Shown: piece after piece, positions 13,483 to 22,191 of the stretch | Layout: each line of letters begins with the position of its first letter | Numbering within the stretch: position 1 is the stretch's first letter | Assembly (NCBI GenBank): GCA_018062505.1 | Contig: JAGOSA010000002.1 | Coordinates: forward strand, 11,948-52,445 | DNA from: Minisyncoccota bacterium | Lineage (GTDB): Bacteria > Patescibacteriota > Minisyncoccia > Phycocordibacterales > UBA9973 | Length of the DNA stretch: 40,498 nucleotides | Direction: 5' to 3' | The notes under the pieces: generated by a model | The model's input: only the letters and a program-made list of their open reading frames with translations | Told to the model about the DNA's origin: nothing | Databases searched by the model: none | Translations under genes and position numbers: made by a program

Positions 13483-14856
13483 ATGGATACTGAAGAAACT
13501 AAAGTTGAAAAAACTGACGCTACACTTCAGCATCTCAACGAGGACCTATACAAACACAATCTTGAGCTTGCCATGGTCAACAAGACTTTGTCGCTTTTGC
13601 GTAAGCTCTACCAGATCAGCTTGCTCGAGCTTGATCCGGTTACACTCGCCAATAAAGTTTCAGATACAGTCCGCGTCGACTTCAACCTCGAAATTGCCGG
13701 TATTTTTGTGTATGACAAAAAGAAAGACTTGCTTGAGCCACTCCACTTTTCAAAATCAGAAAGGCTTTTGGCTTCAGTCGAGAAAACAGATTTTCATTTT
13801 AAGGATGCAATGATTTTTAATGTTTCCAAAAATACTTTTTTTGATAAGCTGGTAAAATTCAGTAACCCTATCATGACAAAAGACATCAATGATGTCTGGG
13901 GCGGCGTTATTCCAAGCGACAAGCTTGAAACTGTTCGCAAAGAGTCGAACCTTAAAACTATTTTGCTTTTTCCGCTCGTCACTCAAAACAAGACAATTGG
14001 TGTTCTGTTGCTTGGCTTCAATCGTCCATACGAAGCACTTTCTGAATTTGAGCAAGAAGCGATGAAGAGCGTCACGGACGTTGCTGCTGTCGCTCTCGAC
14101 AAAGCGTACTTGTACCGCGAGCTCGCTGACGCTAATCTCAAACTTGAAGAAGTCGACAAGCGAAAGACTGAATTCCTCTCACTTGCGTCTCACCAGCTCC
14201 GCAGTCCGATTACGGCAATCAAAGGCTATACGTCCATGGTTCTTGAAGGTTCATATGGCGATGTTACAGAATCGCAGCGCGAGCCGATCAGTCGCGTTTT
14301 CCAGTCGAGCCTCAACCTCGCAAACGTTGTTGAAGACTTGCTTGATGTTGCCAAAATCGAACAAGGCGGAATGAAGTACGTCATGCAAGATGCTGATCTT
14401 GAAATGATTACATCGGCCCTCAACAAAGAATTTTCTCTTACTGCAAAGAGTAAGGGACTTGAGCTGCAGTATGAAAATGCTGGCGCGTCGCCGTGCATGG
14501 TCAGCATCGATCCAGTTAAGTTCCGTCAGGTTATTTTGAATTTGCTCGATAATTCGATCAAGTACACTGAAAAAGGTTTCGTTAAGCTTTCTATAAAAAA
14601 AGATGGCACAAATGCCATGATTGTCATCAGTGACTCAGGCATGGGAATGTCTCCCGAAACGCAGGCTAAACTGTTCGGCAAATTCAGTCGCGGCGAAGGC
14701 ACAAAAGTAAATGCCGGCGGTTCCGGTATTGGACTCTATTTAGTTAAGGAAATTGTCGAAGCTCACGGCGGCACTGTTTCTGCAGAATCTGCAGGGGTAG
14801 GGAAGGGATCTGTGTTTACAGTAAAGATTCCGCTTAAGACAGAGGCGAAAGCCTAG
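13483..14856 (+). CDS. GAF-domain sensor histidine kinase without membrane segments
   Basis: 457 aa. A short coiled coil (about 15-40) leads to a GAF domain (about 45-210), a helical linker (210-230), then the HisKA domain with FLSLASHQLRSPITAIKGY (phospho-accepting His237), N-box NLLDNSIKYT (Asn357), G1 DSGMGM (384-389) and G2 GGSGIGL (412-418). All catalytic boxes are intact. It has no transmembrane helix, so input may come from the GAF ligand or from the eight-helix protein two genes upstream. No response regulator is adjacent. The 3' end overlaps the 3' end of cysS by 23 bases on the opposite strand. Confidence 0.92.
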   Translation: MDTEETKVEKTDATLQHLNEDLYKHNLELAMVNKTLSLLRKLYQISLLELDPVTLANKVSDTVRVDFNLEIAGIFVYDKKKDLLEPLHFSKSERLLASVEKTDFHFKDAMIFNVSKNTFFDKLVKFSNPIMTKDINDVWGGVIPSDKLETVRKESNLKTILLFPLVTQNKTIGVLLLGFNRPYEALSEFEQEAMKSVTDVAAVALDKAYLYRELADANLKLEEVDKRKTEFLSLASHQLRSPITAIKGYTSMVLEGSYGDVTESQREPISRVFQSSLNLANVVEDLLDVAKIEQGGMKYVMQDADLEMITSALNKEFSLTAKSKGLELQYENAGASPCMVSIDPVKFRQVILNLLDNSIKYTEKGFVKLSIKKDGTNAMIVISDSGMGMSPETQAKLFGKFSRGEGTKVNAGGSGIGLYLVKEIVEAHGGTVSAESAGVGKGSVFTVKIPLKTEAKA

Positions 14857-16234
14857 CTGGCACAATCTGTGAGCCTTCTTTGGCGTCGCGGACGATGAAA
14901 CCTTCAGCTTCGATTTTCATGCGGAGCTCGTCGGCCTTTTTGAAATCTTTATTAGTGCGAGCTGTGTCTCGATCGGCTGCAAGAGCTGTAACGCTTTCCG
15001 GAATTTCGATTTTCGGCAATTGCCCGAAGCCAAGCCCGAGAACTTGATCAAAGAAAAGAATGGTTGCGCGCTTTGTTGCTCCGTCTAAGTTTTCATCTTT
15101 AAAAGCGCCAAACAGCGTAGCAATTGCCCTCGGTGTGTCGAGGTCATTTTCGATGGCTGCGATAAAAGCTACTTTGTAATTTTCGTCTACTGTGCCGTCA
15201 GCTTCAGGCAAAGCGACAAACGCTTCGTATAGTGTCGTGAGTGCAGTGTCAGCAGCTCGTAGCGCGTCGTAAGTAAAGTTAATAGGCGAGCGGTAGTGCG
15301 CCATCAAAAGCCACAATCGATAACTTTCAGGGCGAGCGATTTTTGCGACGTCTGCCAAATAAATATCGTTGCCGAGGGATTTAGAAATTTTTTCGCCATC
15401 AATGTTGACGAATCCATTGTGCATCCAAACATGAGCGAGCGGTTCACCATATGCAGCTTCCGATTGTGCAATTTCGTTGGTGTGGTGAACGGGAATGTGG
15501 TCGATGCCTCCAGTGTGAATATCAAATGGCTGACCGAGAAACTTGCGAGCCATTGCCGAACATTCAATATGCCAACCTGGAAAACCCGTGCCCCATGGCG
15601 ACGGATAGCCGATTTTCTCATTATCCGAAAATTTCCAAAGAGCGAAATCTCTAGGAGAATGCTTTTCGCTGTTGGCGCCTATGCGCGATTCAAGTTCGCC
15701 TTCAGCTTCGATGTACGGCCCAGCAAGTTTGCCGTAGTCTTTCATTTTCTTCGTATCAAAATACATGCCGTCGCTGATTTTGTAGGCAAAGCCTTTTTTC
15801 TCAAGCAATTCGATTATTTCAATATCTTCAACAATGTTATCGCTCGCAAAAGGCATTTCGTGCGGCATCAGTATTCGGAGCGTTTTGAGATCGGCAACAA
15901 AAGCATCTTTGTAAAAGTTTGCGACTTCGCGCATTGCGGCGAGCGTCATTTCTTTGCCTTCACGCTTGAGTGCTTTGACCATCTTGTCGTCGCCATCATC
16001 GCCGTCTCCTGTGAGGTGTCCAATATCAGTTATATTTATCGTTTGCTTCACAGCAAAACCAGAAAGTTCCAGCGCGCGACGAAGAGTATCTGCAAAGATG
16101 AATGAACGGAAATTACCAACATGCGCATAGTTGTAAACCGTCGGCCCACAATGGTAAATAGAGGCCTTTCCGGCGAGGATTGGCTTGAATTCTTCGATTT
16201 TCTTGGTGAGGGTATTGTAGAAGGCTAGAGCCAT
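14834..16234 (-). CDS. cysS: Cysteinyl-tRNA synthetase
   Basis: Class I synthetase charging tRNA-Cys, 466 aa, the normal bacterial size. Seen: HIGH-type motif HVGN at residues 38-41; zinc ligands Cys29, Cys225, His250 or His251, and Glu254; and KISKS at 282-286. Its ATG lies within the end of corA (10-base overlap), so the two are co-transcribed from the corA promoter and translationally coupled. The stop lies inside the convergent kinase gene with no terminator between them, which is unusual in this otherwise terminator-rich window. Confidence 0.97.
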   Translation of the reverse strand: MALAFYNTLTKKIEEFKPILAGKASIYHCGPTVYNYAHVGNFRSFIFADTLRRALELSGFAVKQTINITDIGHLTGDGDDGDDKMVKALKREGKEMTLAAMREVANFYKDAFVADLKTLRILMPHEMPFASDNIVEDIEIIELLEKKGFAYKISDGMYFDTKKMKDYGKLAGPYIEAEGELESRIGANSEKHSPRDFALWKFSDNEKIGYPSPWGTGFPGWHIECSAMARKFLGQPFDIHTGGIDHIPVHHTNEIAQSEAAYGEPLAHVWMHNGFVNIDGEKISKSLGNDIYLADVAKIARPESYRLWLLMAHYRSPINFTYDALRAADTALTTLYEAFVALPEADGTVDENYKVAFIAAIENDLDTPRAIATLFGAFKDENLDGATKRATILFFDQVLGLGFGQLPKIEIPESVTALAADRDTARTNKDFKKADELRMKIEAEGFIVRDAKEGSQIVPARLSPLS

Positions 16235-17139
16235 TTCTTGCTGCGGAAATAAGTGATAAGCACGACGCCTGTTAGTATCATAGCACCTAAGACAATAATG
16301 AAGTCTCTGTAGGTATCGATGAAGACAAATGAGGTATTCATGCCAAATACGCCTGTGATGAGCGTCAGCGGGAGCATGATGAACGAAATAATCGTCAAAA
16401 TTTTGATTGTTTCGTTGGTTTTCGATGTCAACAAAGCGTCGTTTGTGGCTTTGAGGTCGTCTAGAATTTCTTTCTGGCTTTCCATTATGCTTGCGACGCG
16501 GCGGTATTCGCCTGTGATCGATTCGAGGTGATGCTTGAATTTCTCGCCAAAGAGATTTGCTCCTGCAGATTCGAATGAAAGCAAAACGTGCTCGTGGAAA
16601 CGAATCGCTTGCTTGAAGTCGAGAAGCTTGCGGTTGATATTTGAAATGACGTGAACCATTTTCTCTTCTTTGCTTTCGAAAATATCCTTTTCGATATCTT
16701 TGAGGTCTTCTTCAAGCTCATATAATTCGGCTTCAGAGTATTTGTAGAGTTCGCGCATGATGTAGAAGAGCAAGTAGCCGGCATGGTCGCCCATAGGACG
16801 CTTGTCTAGAATCGACTTTATTTCGAAGACACGAGAAAACTCGTGCAATGAATCGATCGGTTCGTAGTGGACGGTGATGAGATGCTCTTTGCCGATGATG
16901 AAGTCGATTTCCTGTTCGTATCGGCTGCCGTCGCGGCTGCGTCCGATGATCGGGAAGTGGAGCACCATGTAGATGAAGTTCGGGTAAAGGTCCACTTTGC
17001 TGCGGACGCTTTTTTCCATGAGCTCTTCGCCGACAAGTTCCGGCAAAGCGTAATCTTCCATGAGATGCATGATCTCATCGCGAGTTGGTCCTTCGACATC
17101 GATCCATGTCAGGCCTTTGTGTTTGTATTTTGAAACCAT
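16225..17139 (-). CDS. corA: CorA family magnesium/divalent cation transporter
   Basis: 304 aa. It has a soluble N-terminal domain, long helices (about 125-225), and two C-terminal membrane helices with the signature GMN at 266-268, followed by a basic tail (RSKKWL). CorA forms a pentameric Mg2+ channel gated by intracellular Mg2+. The canonical periplasmic loop after GMN is here TSFVFIDTYRD, lacking the usual MPEL sequence. A TATAAT box ends 6 bases before the ATG, so the mRNA is probably leaderless. cysS follows with a 10-base overlap. Confidence 0.93.
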   Translation of the reverse strand: MVSKYKHKGLTWIDVEGPTRDEIMHLMEDYALPELVGEELMEKSVRSKVDLYPNFIYMVLHFPIIGRSRDGSRYEQEIDFIIGKEHLITVHYEPIDSLHEFSRVFEIKSILDKRPMGDHAGYLLFYIMRELYKYSEAELYELEEDLKDIEKDIFESKEEKMVHVISNINRKLLDFKQAIRFHEHVLLSFESAGANLFGEKFKHHLESITGEYRRVASIMESQKEILDDLKATNDALLTSKTNETIKILTIISFIMLPLTLITGVFGMNTSFVFIDTYRDFIIVLGAMILTGVVLITYFRSKKWL

Positions 17140-17145
17140 GTAGAA

Positions 17146-17151
17146 ATTATA
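17146..17151 (-). promoter_or_regulatory. -10 box of the corA-cysS operon, leaderless
   Basis: Perfect TATAAT on the minus strand, 6 bases before the corA ATG. Confidence 0.6.
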
Positions 17152-17234
17152 TAGCCTTTTGGGACAAGGTCATAGAAGACCAATACGGGGATAACCGAAA
17201 TAGCAGCTTTTTCCAACCAGTTATTGGGCAATAC

Positions 17235-17262
17235 TTGCATTTTTCTGAAAAACCTTTAGAAT
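17235..17262 (+). promoter_or_regulatory. rplU promoter
   Basis: TTGCAT-16 bp-TAGAAT, with the -10 ending 9 bases before ATG 17272. Confidence 0.5.
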
Positions 17263-17271
17263 ACCAGCATT

Positions 17272-17670
17272 ATGGCAGTTAAGAAGGCAACAACAAAAAG
17301 CGCCCCTAAAAAGGCCACAAAGAAGGTCAAAAAGGCTCCAGCCGCAGATACTGGCGAATTCGCTGTTATTATGACTGGCGGTAAGCAGTACCGAGTGGCT
17401 GCGGGCGATATGATCATGATCGAAAAGCTTGCGGGCGACCACAAGGCTGGCGACATTGTCGTTTTTGACAAAGTCCTCCTCGTTGAAAACAACGATGGTT
17501 GCAGCATTGGCGACCCATACATTGCTGGCGCTGAAGTTCACGCTGAATTCAAGGAAAATGGCCGCGCTCAGAAGATCCGCATCGTCAAGTACAAGGCTAA
17601 GGCTCGCCAGCTCACTCAGAACGGCCACCGACAGCCATTCGCTAAGCTTCTCATAACTGCGATCAAGTAA
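17272..17670 (+). CDS. rplU: 50S ribosomal protein L21
   Basis: 132 aa. The L21 core begins at about residue 29 with FAVIMTGGKQYRVAAGD and ends with NGHRQPFAKLLI, both family signatures. It is preceded by a Lys/Ala-rich tail of about 27 residues that standard L21 (about 103 aa) lacks. L21 binds 23S rRNA in the large subunit. In most bacteria rpmA (L27) follows at once; here a terminator and an ABC transporter gene follow instead. Confidence 0.96.
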   Translation: MAVKKATTKSAPKKATKKVKKAPAADTGEFAVIMTGGKQYRVAAGDMIMIEKLAGDHKAGDIVVFDKVLLVENNDGCSIGDPYIAGAEVHAEFKENGRAQKIRIVKYKAKARQLTQNGHRQPFAKLLITAIK

Positions 17671-17701
17671 CTCTCAATTTAATCTCAAGAAAAAAATAAA
17701 G

Positions 17702-17725
17702 CCCCAAGAAATTGGGGTTTTATTT
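17702..17725 (+). terminator. Intrinsic terminator after rplU
   Basis: CCCCAA-GAAA-TTGGGG with a GNRA-type loop, followed by TTTTATTT. Confidence 0.85.
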
Positions 17726-17753
17726 ATAATTTTTTTATCTTCATAAATTATAG

Positions 17754-17759
17754 TATGAT
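17754..17759 (+). promoter_or_regulatory. -10 box of the ABC exporter gene
   Basis: TATGAT ending 10 bases before ATG 17770; an overlapping TATAGT lies at 17749-17754. Confidence 0.4.
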
Positions 17760-17769
17760 TAGCTGACTC

Positions 17770-19581
17770 ATGACGAAACCACAAAGCTTCACTAAAAGAA
17801 CACTCTTGCTCTTTAAGCCATTTAGAAAATACATTATCTTTTTCTTAGTGCTCATGCTCATCGGCCAGGCGATTGGCGCTATTTCTCCTTATGTTTTTGG
17901 CAAGAGTGTCGACGCCGTTGCAAGTAGTAATGCAAAACTGACGATTCAATTCCTGATCATTGGTTTTGCTCTTTCATATATTCAGCAACAAGTCTTGGTT
18001 TGGGTGCGCGAGCATATGGAAATTAAGCGCCTCGACCGAAATATTGAGGTTGCGTTTTCTGGTTTGTCGCTCAAGAAAATGCTTTCTTTTTCTGTTGGAC
18101 AGCATATCAATGAGCACTCTGGTGTTAAACAAAATGTTGTCTCAAAAGGACAGTATGCGTTGCATGACCTCATGTATACGGCGCTTTTCAATATTATTCC
18201 TATGGTTCTGCAGATTGTAGCGACGCTCGGTATTCTGGTATTTTTCGATTGGCGCATCGCTTTTTGTGCGGCAGTCTTTCTTTTTCTGTACGTTTTTGTT
18301 GCGTACCAGCGCAACCTTGAATATTTCCCAAAGATTGATGTGCTTCGCAAAGAAGACCAAGCATTTTCAAAATTGCAGTCTGAACTTTTCAGAAATTCGA
18401 CACTCGTCATTGCTGAAGCGAAAGAGTCTGATACAAATGCAATGTTTAATGAACGAGGAACGACAGTTGCCTCCACTGCTAGCAATCTTTGGCTCAATTA
18501 CCTCAAGACATTTTACTTGCACAAGCACTTGCTCACTCTTGGTCAATGGATAACGCTTGCGCTAAGCGTCTACCTCATTTTTATGGGCTACCATTCTGTC
18601 GGTATGTTCGTTGCTCTGTTCTCATGGATCAGTACTATTTTTGCCAACGTTGTGCAAATCATGAACATGCAGCGCCACATGCTTTTCAAGATTGTTGAAA
18701 TCAAGAAGTATTATGAATTGCTCGACATTACTCCTGATATTAATCCGAACCCAGCTGCAATAATTCCTGAAAAATTTAGCGGCGAAATCGAATTCAAAAA
18801 TGTCAGCTTTGCTTACCCATACCGCAAGTCTAAACAAGAAGAAGAAACAGAAGACGAGCTGATGAAAGAGGATCGAAAAACCGAAGAAAAGGCAGTTGAT
18901 ACTGTCAGTTTCAAGATACCAGCTGGTGCTAAAGTTGGATTCGTCGGCATTTCCGGCTCTGGAAAATCGACAATGGTTAATTTGATGCGCCGCTATTACG
19001 ATCCGACCGAGGGTGAAATCCTCATCGACGGCATAAGCCTCAAAGAAATTAATCTCGAATGGTTCCGCTCAAAAATCGGCAACGTTGAACAGAAGATTGA
19101 GCTATTCGATCGCAGCATTCGAGATAATATTATTTTTGGCTTGCCAGACAGCCATACGGTTACAGACGAACAAGTTGCAAAAGCCGTAACTGATGCTTCA
19201 CTCGATGACTTTATCGCAAAACTCACTGATCACGGACTCGAGACAGTTATTGGCGAAGGCGGCATCAAAGTTTCTGGAGGCGAACGTCAGCGCATCGGCA
19301 TTGCTCGCGCACTCATCAAAAATCCGAAGATTCTCATTTTTGACGAAGCAACTTCTGCGCTCGATTCGATCAATGAAAAGCTCATTCATGACGCAATCAA
19401 CCGCGGCTCAAAAGGCCGAACGACAATAATCATTGCGCACAGACTTTCAACAGTTATGGATGCCGACATTATCTTTGTCGTCGCTGGCGGCAAGATCGTC
19501 GACCAAGGAACTCATGCTGAACTTTCAGCAAATAGCGAAGAGTATAAGAAGCTGATTGCGAATCAGATTCTAGTTGGATAA
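17770..19581 (+). CDS. ABC transporter, fused permease and ATPase (type IV exporter)
   Basis: 603 aa. The N-terminal membrane domain has six helices (about 20-310). The ATPase has an A-loop tyrosine (FAYP, about 348), Walker A GISGSGKST (393-401), signature VSGGERQ (501-507), Walker B ILIFDE (521-526) and H-loop His557. It works as a homodimer or heterodimer exporting lipids, peptides or drugs; the substrate is unknown. Between the A-loop and Walker A there is an extra, highly charged stretch at about residues 353-375 (EEETEDELMKEDRKTEEK), which ordinary exporters lack. No partner half-transporter is adjacent, so a homodimer is likely. Confidence 0.93.
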   Translation: MTKPQSFTKRTLLLFKPFRKYIIFFLVLMLIGQAIGAISPYVFGKSVDAVASSNAKLTIQFLIIGFALSYIQQQVLVWVREHMEIKRLDRNIEVAFSGLSLKKMLSFSVGQHINEHSGVKQNVVSKGQYALHDLMYTALFNIIPMVLQIVATLGILVFFDWRIAFCAAVFLFLYVFVAYQRNLEYFPKIDVLRKEDQAFSKLQSELFRNSTLVIAEAKESDTNAMFNERGTTVASTASNLWLNYLKTFYLHKHLLTLGQWITLALSVYLIFMGYHSVGMFVALFSWISTIFANVVQIMNMQRHMLFKIVEIKKYYELLDITPDINPNPAAIIPEKFSGEIEFKNVSFAYPYRKSKQEEETEDELMKEDRKTEEKAVDTVSFKIPAGAKVGFVGISGSGKSTMVNLMRRYYDPTEGEILIDGISLKEINLEWFRSKIGNVEQKIELFDRSIRDNIIFGLPDSHTVTDEQVAKAVTDASLDDFIAKLTDHGLETVIGEGGIKVSGGERQRIGIARALIKNPKILIFDEATSALDSINEKLIHDAINRGSKGRTTIIIAHRLSTVMDADIIFVVAGGKIVDQGTHAELSANSEEYKKLIANQILVG

Positions 19582-19610
19582 TTGGCCTTTTTTTGCTAGT
19601 ATCTCTCTAT

Positions 19611-20906
19611 ATGATAAAGCGAACATACATCAAAGATCTCACAGCTGAAGCCGGCAAGGAAGTTACTGTCCTTGGTTTTGTGCAGGCGTCACGCGACCAG
19701 AAAAAAATTATATTCCTCAATATTCGCGATGTGACAGGTCTCGTTCAGGCTGTCATTTTCGGCAATGAAGAACTGCTCGCAATTGCCCGCGACATTTCTC
19801 TCGAATCTGTCATTAAAATTTCTGGAACTGCAAAAATCGAACCGCAAGCTCCGGGCGGCGTTGAAATCGCAGCTTCAGCTATCGAAGTTCTTTCTGTTTC
19901 AGCTCCAGAACTTCCAATTCCTATTGTTGTTCAAAAGGGCGGCGGCGAAATCGATCAGCCAATCCGACTTGACCACAGACAGCTCGACTTGCGACGACCA
20001 GAGCATTTAGAAATTTTCAAAGTTTGGACGTTGCTCGAAAAAGGTTTCCGCAAATTTTGGAATGACAATAATTTCATTCAGATTTACACTCCGTCTTTCA
20101 TGCAAACTCCGTCAGAAACTGGCGCTGAAGTTTTTGCTGTCGATTATTTCGACAAAAAAGCATATCTCGCGCAGTCACCACAATTCTATAAGCAGATGGC
20201 AATGTCTGCTGGCTTCGAGCGCGCTTTCATGGTTGGTCCAGTTTTCCGCGCTGAAGAATCATTCACAACTCGCCATCTCACAGAATTCACTGGTTGGGAC
20301 TTCGAAATGTCATACATTGAAGATCATCACGACATTATGGACAATGAAGAGGGAATGATCGTCGAAGGATTTAAAGCAATTAAAGAAGCATTGCCTCACA
20401 TTGCAATCGACATTCCATCAATGCCATTTCCTAGAATTCCGATAGTTGAAGCCAAGAAAATGCTCGCTGAAGCTGGTATTCCAAGTGCCGAAGAGCATGA
20501 CCTTTCGCCAGAAGAAGAACGTGGCCTTTGTGCAATCGTCAAAGAAAAGCATAATCACGATTTTGTCTTCGTCACTGACTACCACAAATCAAAAAGTGCT
20601 TTCTATCACATGCGCCACAGCGACGACAACGATCGCTCACGACGAGCTGACCTCCTGTTCCGTGGTATCGAAATCACGACACTAGCGCAGCGCGAACACC
20701 GTATCGACATTTTGGAAAAGCAGGCAATCGATAAAGGCATGAGCCTTGAATCACTCGCTGACTATCTGAACTTTTTCCGTTACGGTGTTCCACCACACGG
20801 CGGCGCTGGCATTGGTCCAGGACGATTGATCATGAAAATTCTCGATCTCCACAATATTCGCGAAGCAACATACTTGCCGCGCGACGTTAAGAGGCTTAAT
20901 CCATAA
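19611..20906 (+). CDS. aspS: Aspartyl-tRNA synthetase, archaeal-type
   Basis: 431 aa, compared with about 590 for the standard bacterial enzyme. The bacterial GAD insertion is absent, so this is the short archaeal/eukaryote-like form. It has an N-terminal OB-fold anticodon domain (about 1-110) and a class II core with FRAEESFTTRHLTEFTGWDFEM (motif 2 region, in two pieces) and GVPPHGGAGIGPGRLIMKIL as motif 3. Archaeal-type enzymes in organisms lacking AsnRS are often non-discriminating and also form Asp-tRNA-Asn for GatCAB; that is not decided here. Start 19611 is preferred to 19593 because a TAGTAT box ends 8 bases before it. Confidence 0.93.
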   Translation: MIKRTYIKDLTAEAGKEVTVLGFVQASRDQKKIIFLNIRDVTGLVQAVIFGNEELLAIARDISLESVIKISGTAKIEPQAPGGVEIAASAIEVLSVSAPELPIPIVVQKGGGEIDQPIRLDHRQLDLRRPEHLEIFKVWTLLEKGFRKFWNDNNFIQIYTPSFMQTPSETGAEVFAVDYFDKKAYLAQSPQFYKQMAMSAGFERAFMVGPVFRAEESFTTRHLTEFTGWDFEMSYIEDHHDIMDNEEGMIVEGFKAIKEALPHIAIDIPSMPFPRIPIVEAKKMLAEAGIPSAEEHDLSPEEERGLCAIVKEKHNHDFVFVTDYHKSKSAFYHMRHSDDNDRSRRADLLFRGIEITTLAQREHRIDILEKQAIDKGMSLESLADYLNFFRYGVPPHGGAGIGPGRLIMKILDLHNIREATYLPRDVKRLNP

Positions 20907-20916
20907 AAATGAAATA

Positions 20917-20958
20917 AAAAAACGCCTTTCACTTTGCCTCAAGTGACTGGCGTTTTTT
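20917..20958. terminator. Bidirectional terminator
   Basis: AAAAAACGCC pairs with GGCGTTTTTT, with an inner CACTT/AAGTG stem. Symmetrical, between convergent genes; it overlaps the stop of the minus-strand gene. Confidence 0.85.
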
Positions 20959-21262
20959 AGATGGCAAGTTTTGCTGGTTCTACAAATGGATTATGGAAAC
21001 CCCATGATGTGTATCCATGCTGTAGGTAGTAGTCAAACTCATCTCGCGGAATGCAGATCGCCTTTGCGCTATTTCCGTCTACAGGAGCAATGTCTGTTAA
21101 GTAGTACATTGGCAGCCTTGGTATGGAAAACGCTTCAAATTCATCCTCAAACGTATTGAATTCTACAGTGTAGATTCCGATAGGAATGAGATGCTTTCGG
21201 TCTTCGGGAGTGTGAGTACAAATCAAAACTTGTCCTTCTTTGGAAGGAATTGGCCTTTTCAT
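20957..21262 (-). CDS. Hypothetical protein, 101 aa
   Basis: I do not recognise the family. It is a small soluble, acidic protein of mixed beta strands: VLICTHTP, IGIYTVEF, KAICIPRDEFDYY. No cysteine pairs, membrane segment or signal peptide are seen. It is transcribed alone, convergent with aspS, and its stop codon is inside the shared terminator. A minus-strand TATACA box lies 4 bases before the ATG. Confidence 0.65.
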   Translation of the reverse strand: MKRPIPSKEGQVLICTHTPEDRKHLIPIGIYTVEFNTFEDEFEAFSIPRLPMYYLTDIAPVDGNSAKAICIPRDEFDYYLQHGYTSWGFHNPFVEPAKLAI

Positions 21263-21370
21263 CTTTTGTATATGTTAGAGAAACGCTTGTTTAATAAATG
21301 GTACAGGCTATTTTTTAGCATGTCAATCGAGAATCCAAAATTGTGATTTATCAAATAGGGATTTGCATTG

Positions 21371-21376
21371 TATACT
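21371..21376 (+). promoter_or_regulatory. -10 box of scpA
   Basis: TATACT ending 7 bases before a GTG (21384) and 16 before an ATG (21393). Confidence 0.5.
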
Positions 21377-21383
21377 TTCTTTC

Positions 21384-22154
21384 GTGGAAACAATGTACAG
21401 CGTCAAGACATCTGCCTACGAAGGCCCGTTCGATGTCTTGCTCGATCTCATCGAGAAGCGCAAACTATTCATCAACGATATTTCTCTCTCCCAAGTCACT
21501 GACGACTTTTTGGGCTACATTCGTCGCATGGAAAAAGCTGACCCGAGTGTTTTATCTGGGTTCATTGTTGTTGCGGCAACGCTCATCCTCATCAAGTCTC
21601 GATCGCTCCTGCCCAATTTTTCGCTGACGAAAGAAGAAGAGAAGGAAGCCGGCGATCTTGGTAAGCGTTTGGCGCTCTACCGAATGTTTGTCGATCTCGG
21701 CGAAGTAGTTCGCAAGCAGTTTGGGAAAAACATTTCATTTGAAAAAAAATCAGTTGCGCCAAGCGATCCAGTTTTCGTTCCGTCACAGCTCATATCTATA
21801 GCATCAATGCGAGACGCAGCACGAACTGTGCTGCATAACATCCCAAAAGTAGAGAAACTTCCAGAAGTCGAAGTCAAAAAAGTCATGAGTATCGAAGAAA
21901 TGCTCGTTCGGCTGACTGATCGAATGGAAAATGCTATGCAGTCGAGCTTCAGGCAATTTGTTGGTGTCGGCCAGCCTGCGACAAAAGAAGAAAAAGTGTT
22001 GGTTATCGTTGGCTTTCTTGCTATGCTTGAACTCGTACGACAGGGAATTATGGAAGTGCTCCAAGGCGATATGTTTGGCGACATAGAAATGTCCAAGCTC
22101 GATGCAGATGTTTCGCAAACTGTTCCGGATGACGGAGAGGAACTTACAGTTTAA
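21384..22154 (+). CDS. scpA: Segregation and condensation protein A
   Basis: Kleisin subunit that links the heads of SMC in the bacterial condensin. The N-terminus YEGPFDVLLDLIE is the ScpA signature, followed by helical segments and a C-terminal winged-helix part (EEKVLVIVGFLAMLELVRQG) that binds the SMC cap. Length is 256 aa from GTG 21384, or 253 from ATG 21393. GTG is favoured because the TATACT box would place transcription on it, as in the other leaderless genes here. An ATG at 21363 lies before that box. scpB follows after 37 bases; no smc gene is in the window. Confidence 0.92.
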   Translation: METMYSVKTSAYEGPFDVLLDLIEKRKLFINDISLSQVTDDFLGYIRRMEKADPSVLSGFIVVAATLILIKSRSLLPNFSLTKEEEKEAGDLGKRLALYRMFVDLGEVVRKQFGKNISFEKKSVAPSDPVFVPSQLISIASMRDAARTVLHNIPKVEKLPEVEVKKVMSIEEMLVRLTDRMENAMQSSFRQFVGVGQPATKEEKVLVIVGFLAMLELVRQGIMEVLQGDMFGDIEMSKLDADVSQTVPDDGEELTV

Positions 22155-22191
22155 TTTTTTTATTTTCTCTTCATTTTTATTTCATACAAAT

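Noticed and set aside
15296-16105. 269-codon plus-strand frame
   Set aside because: It lies entirely antisense to cysS, whose motifs are all present; long antisense frames are common opposite such codon usage.
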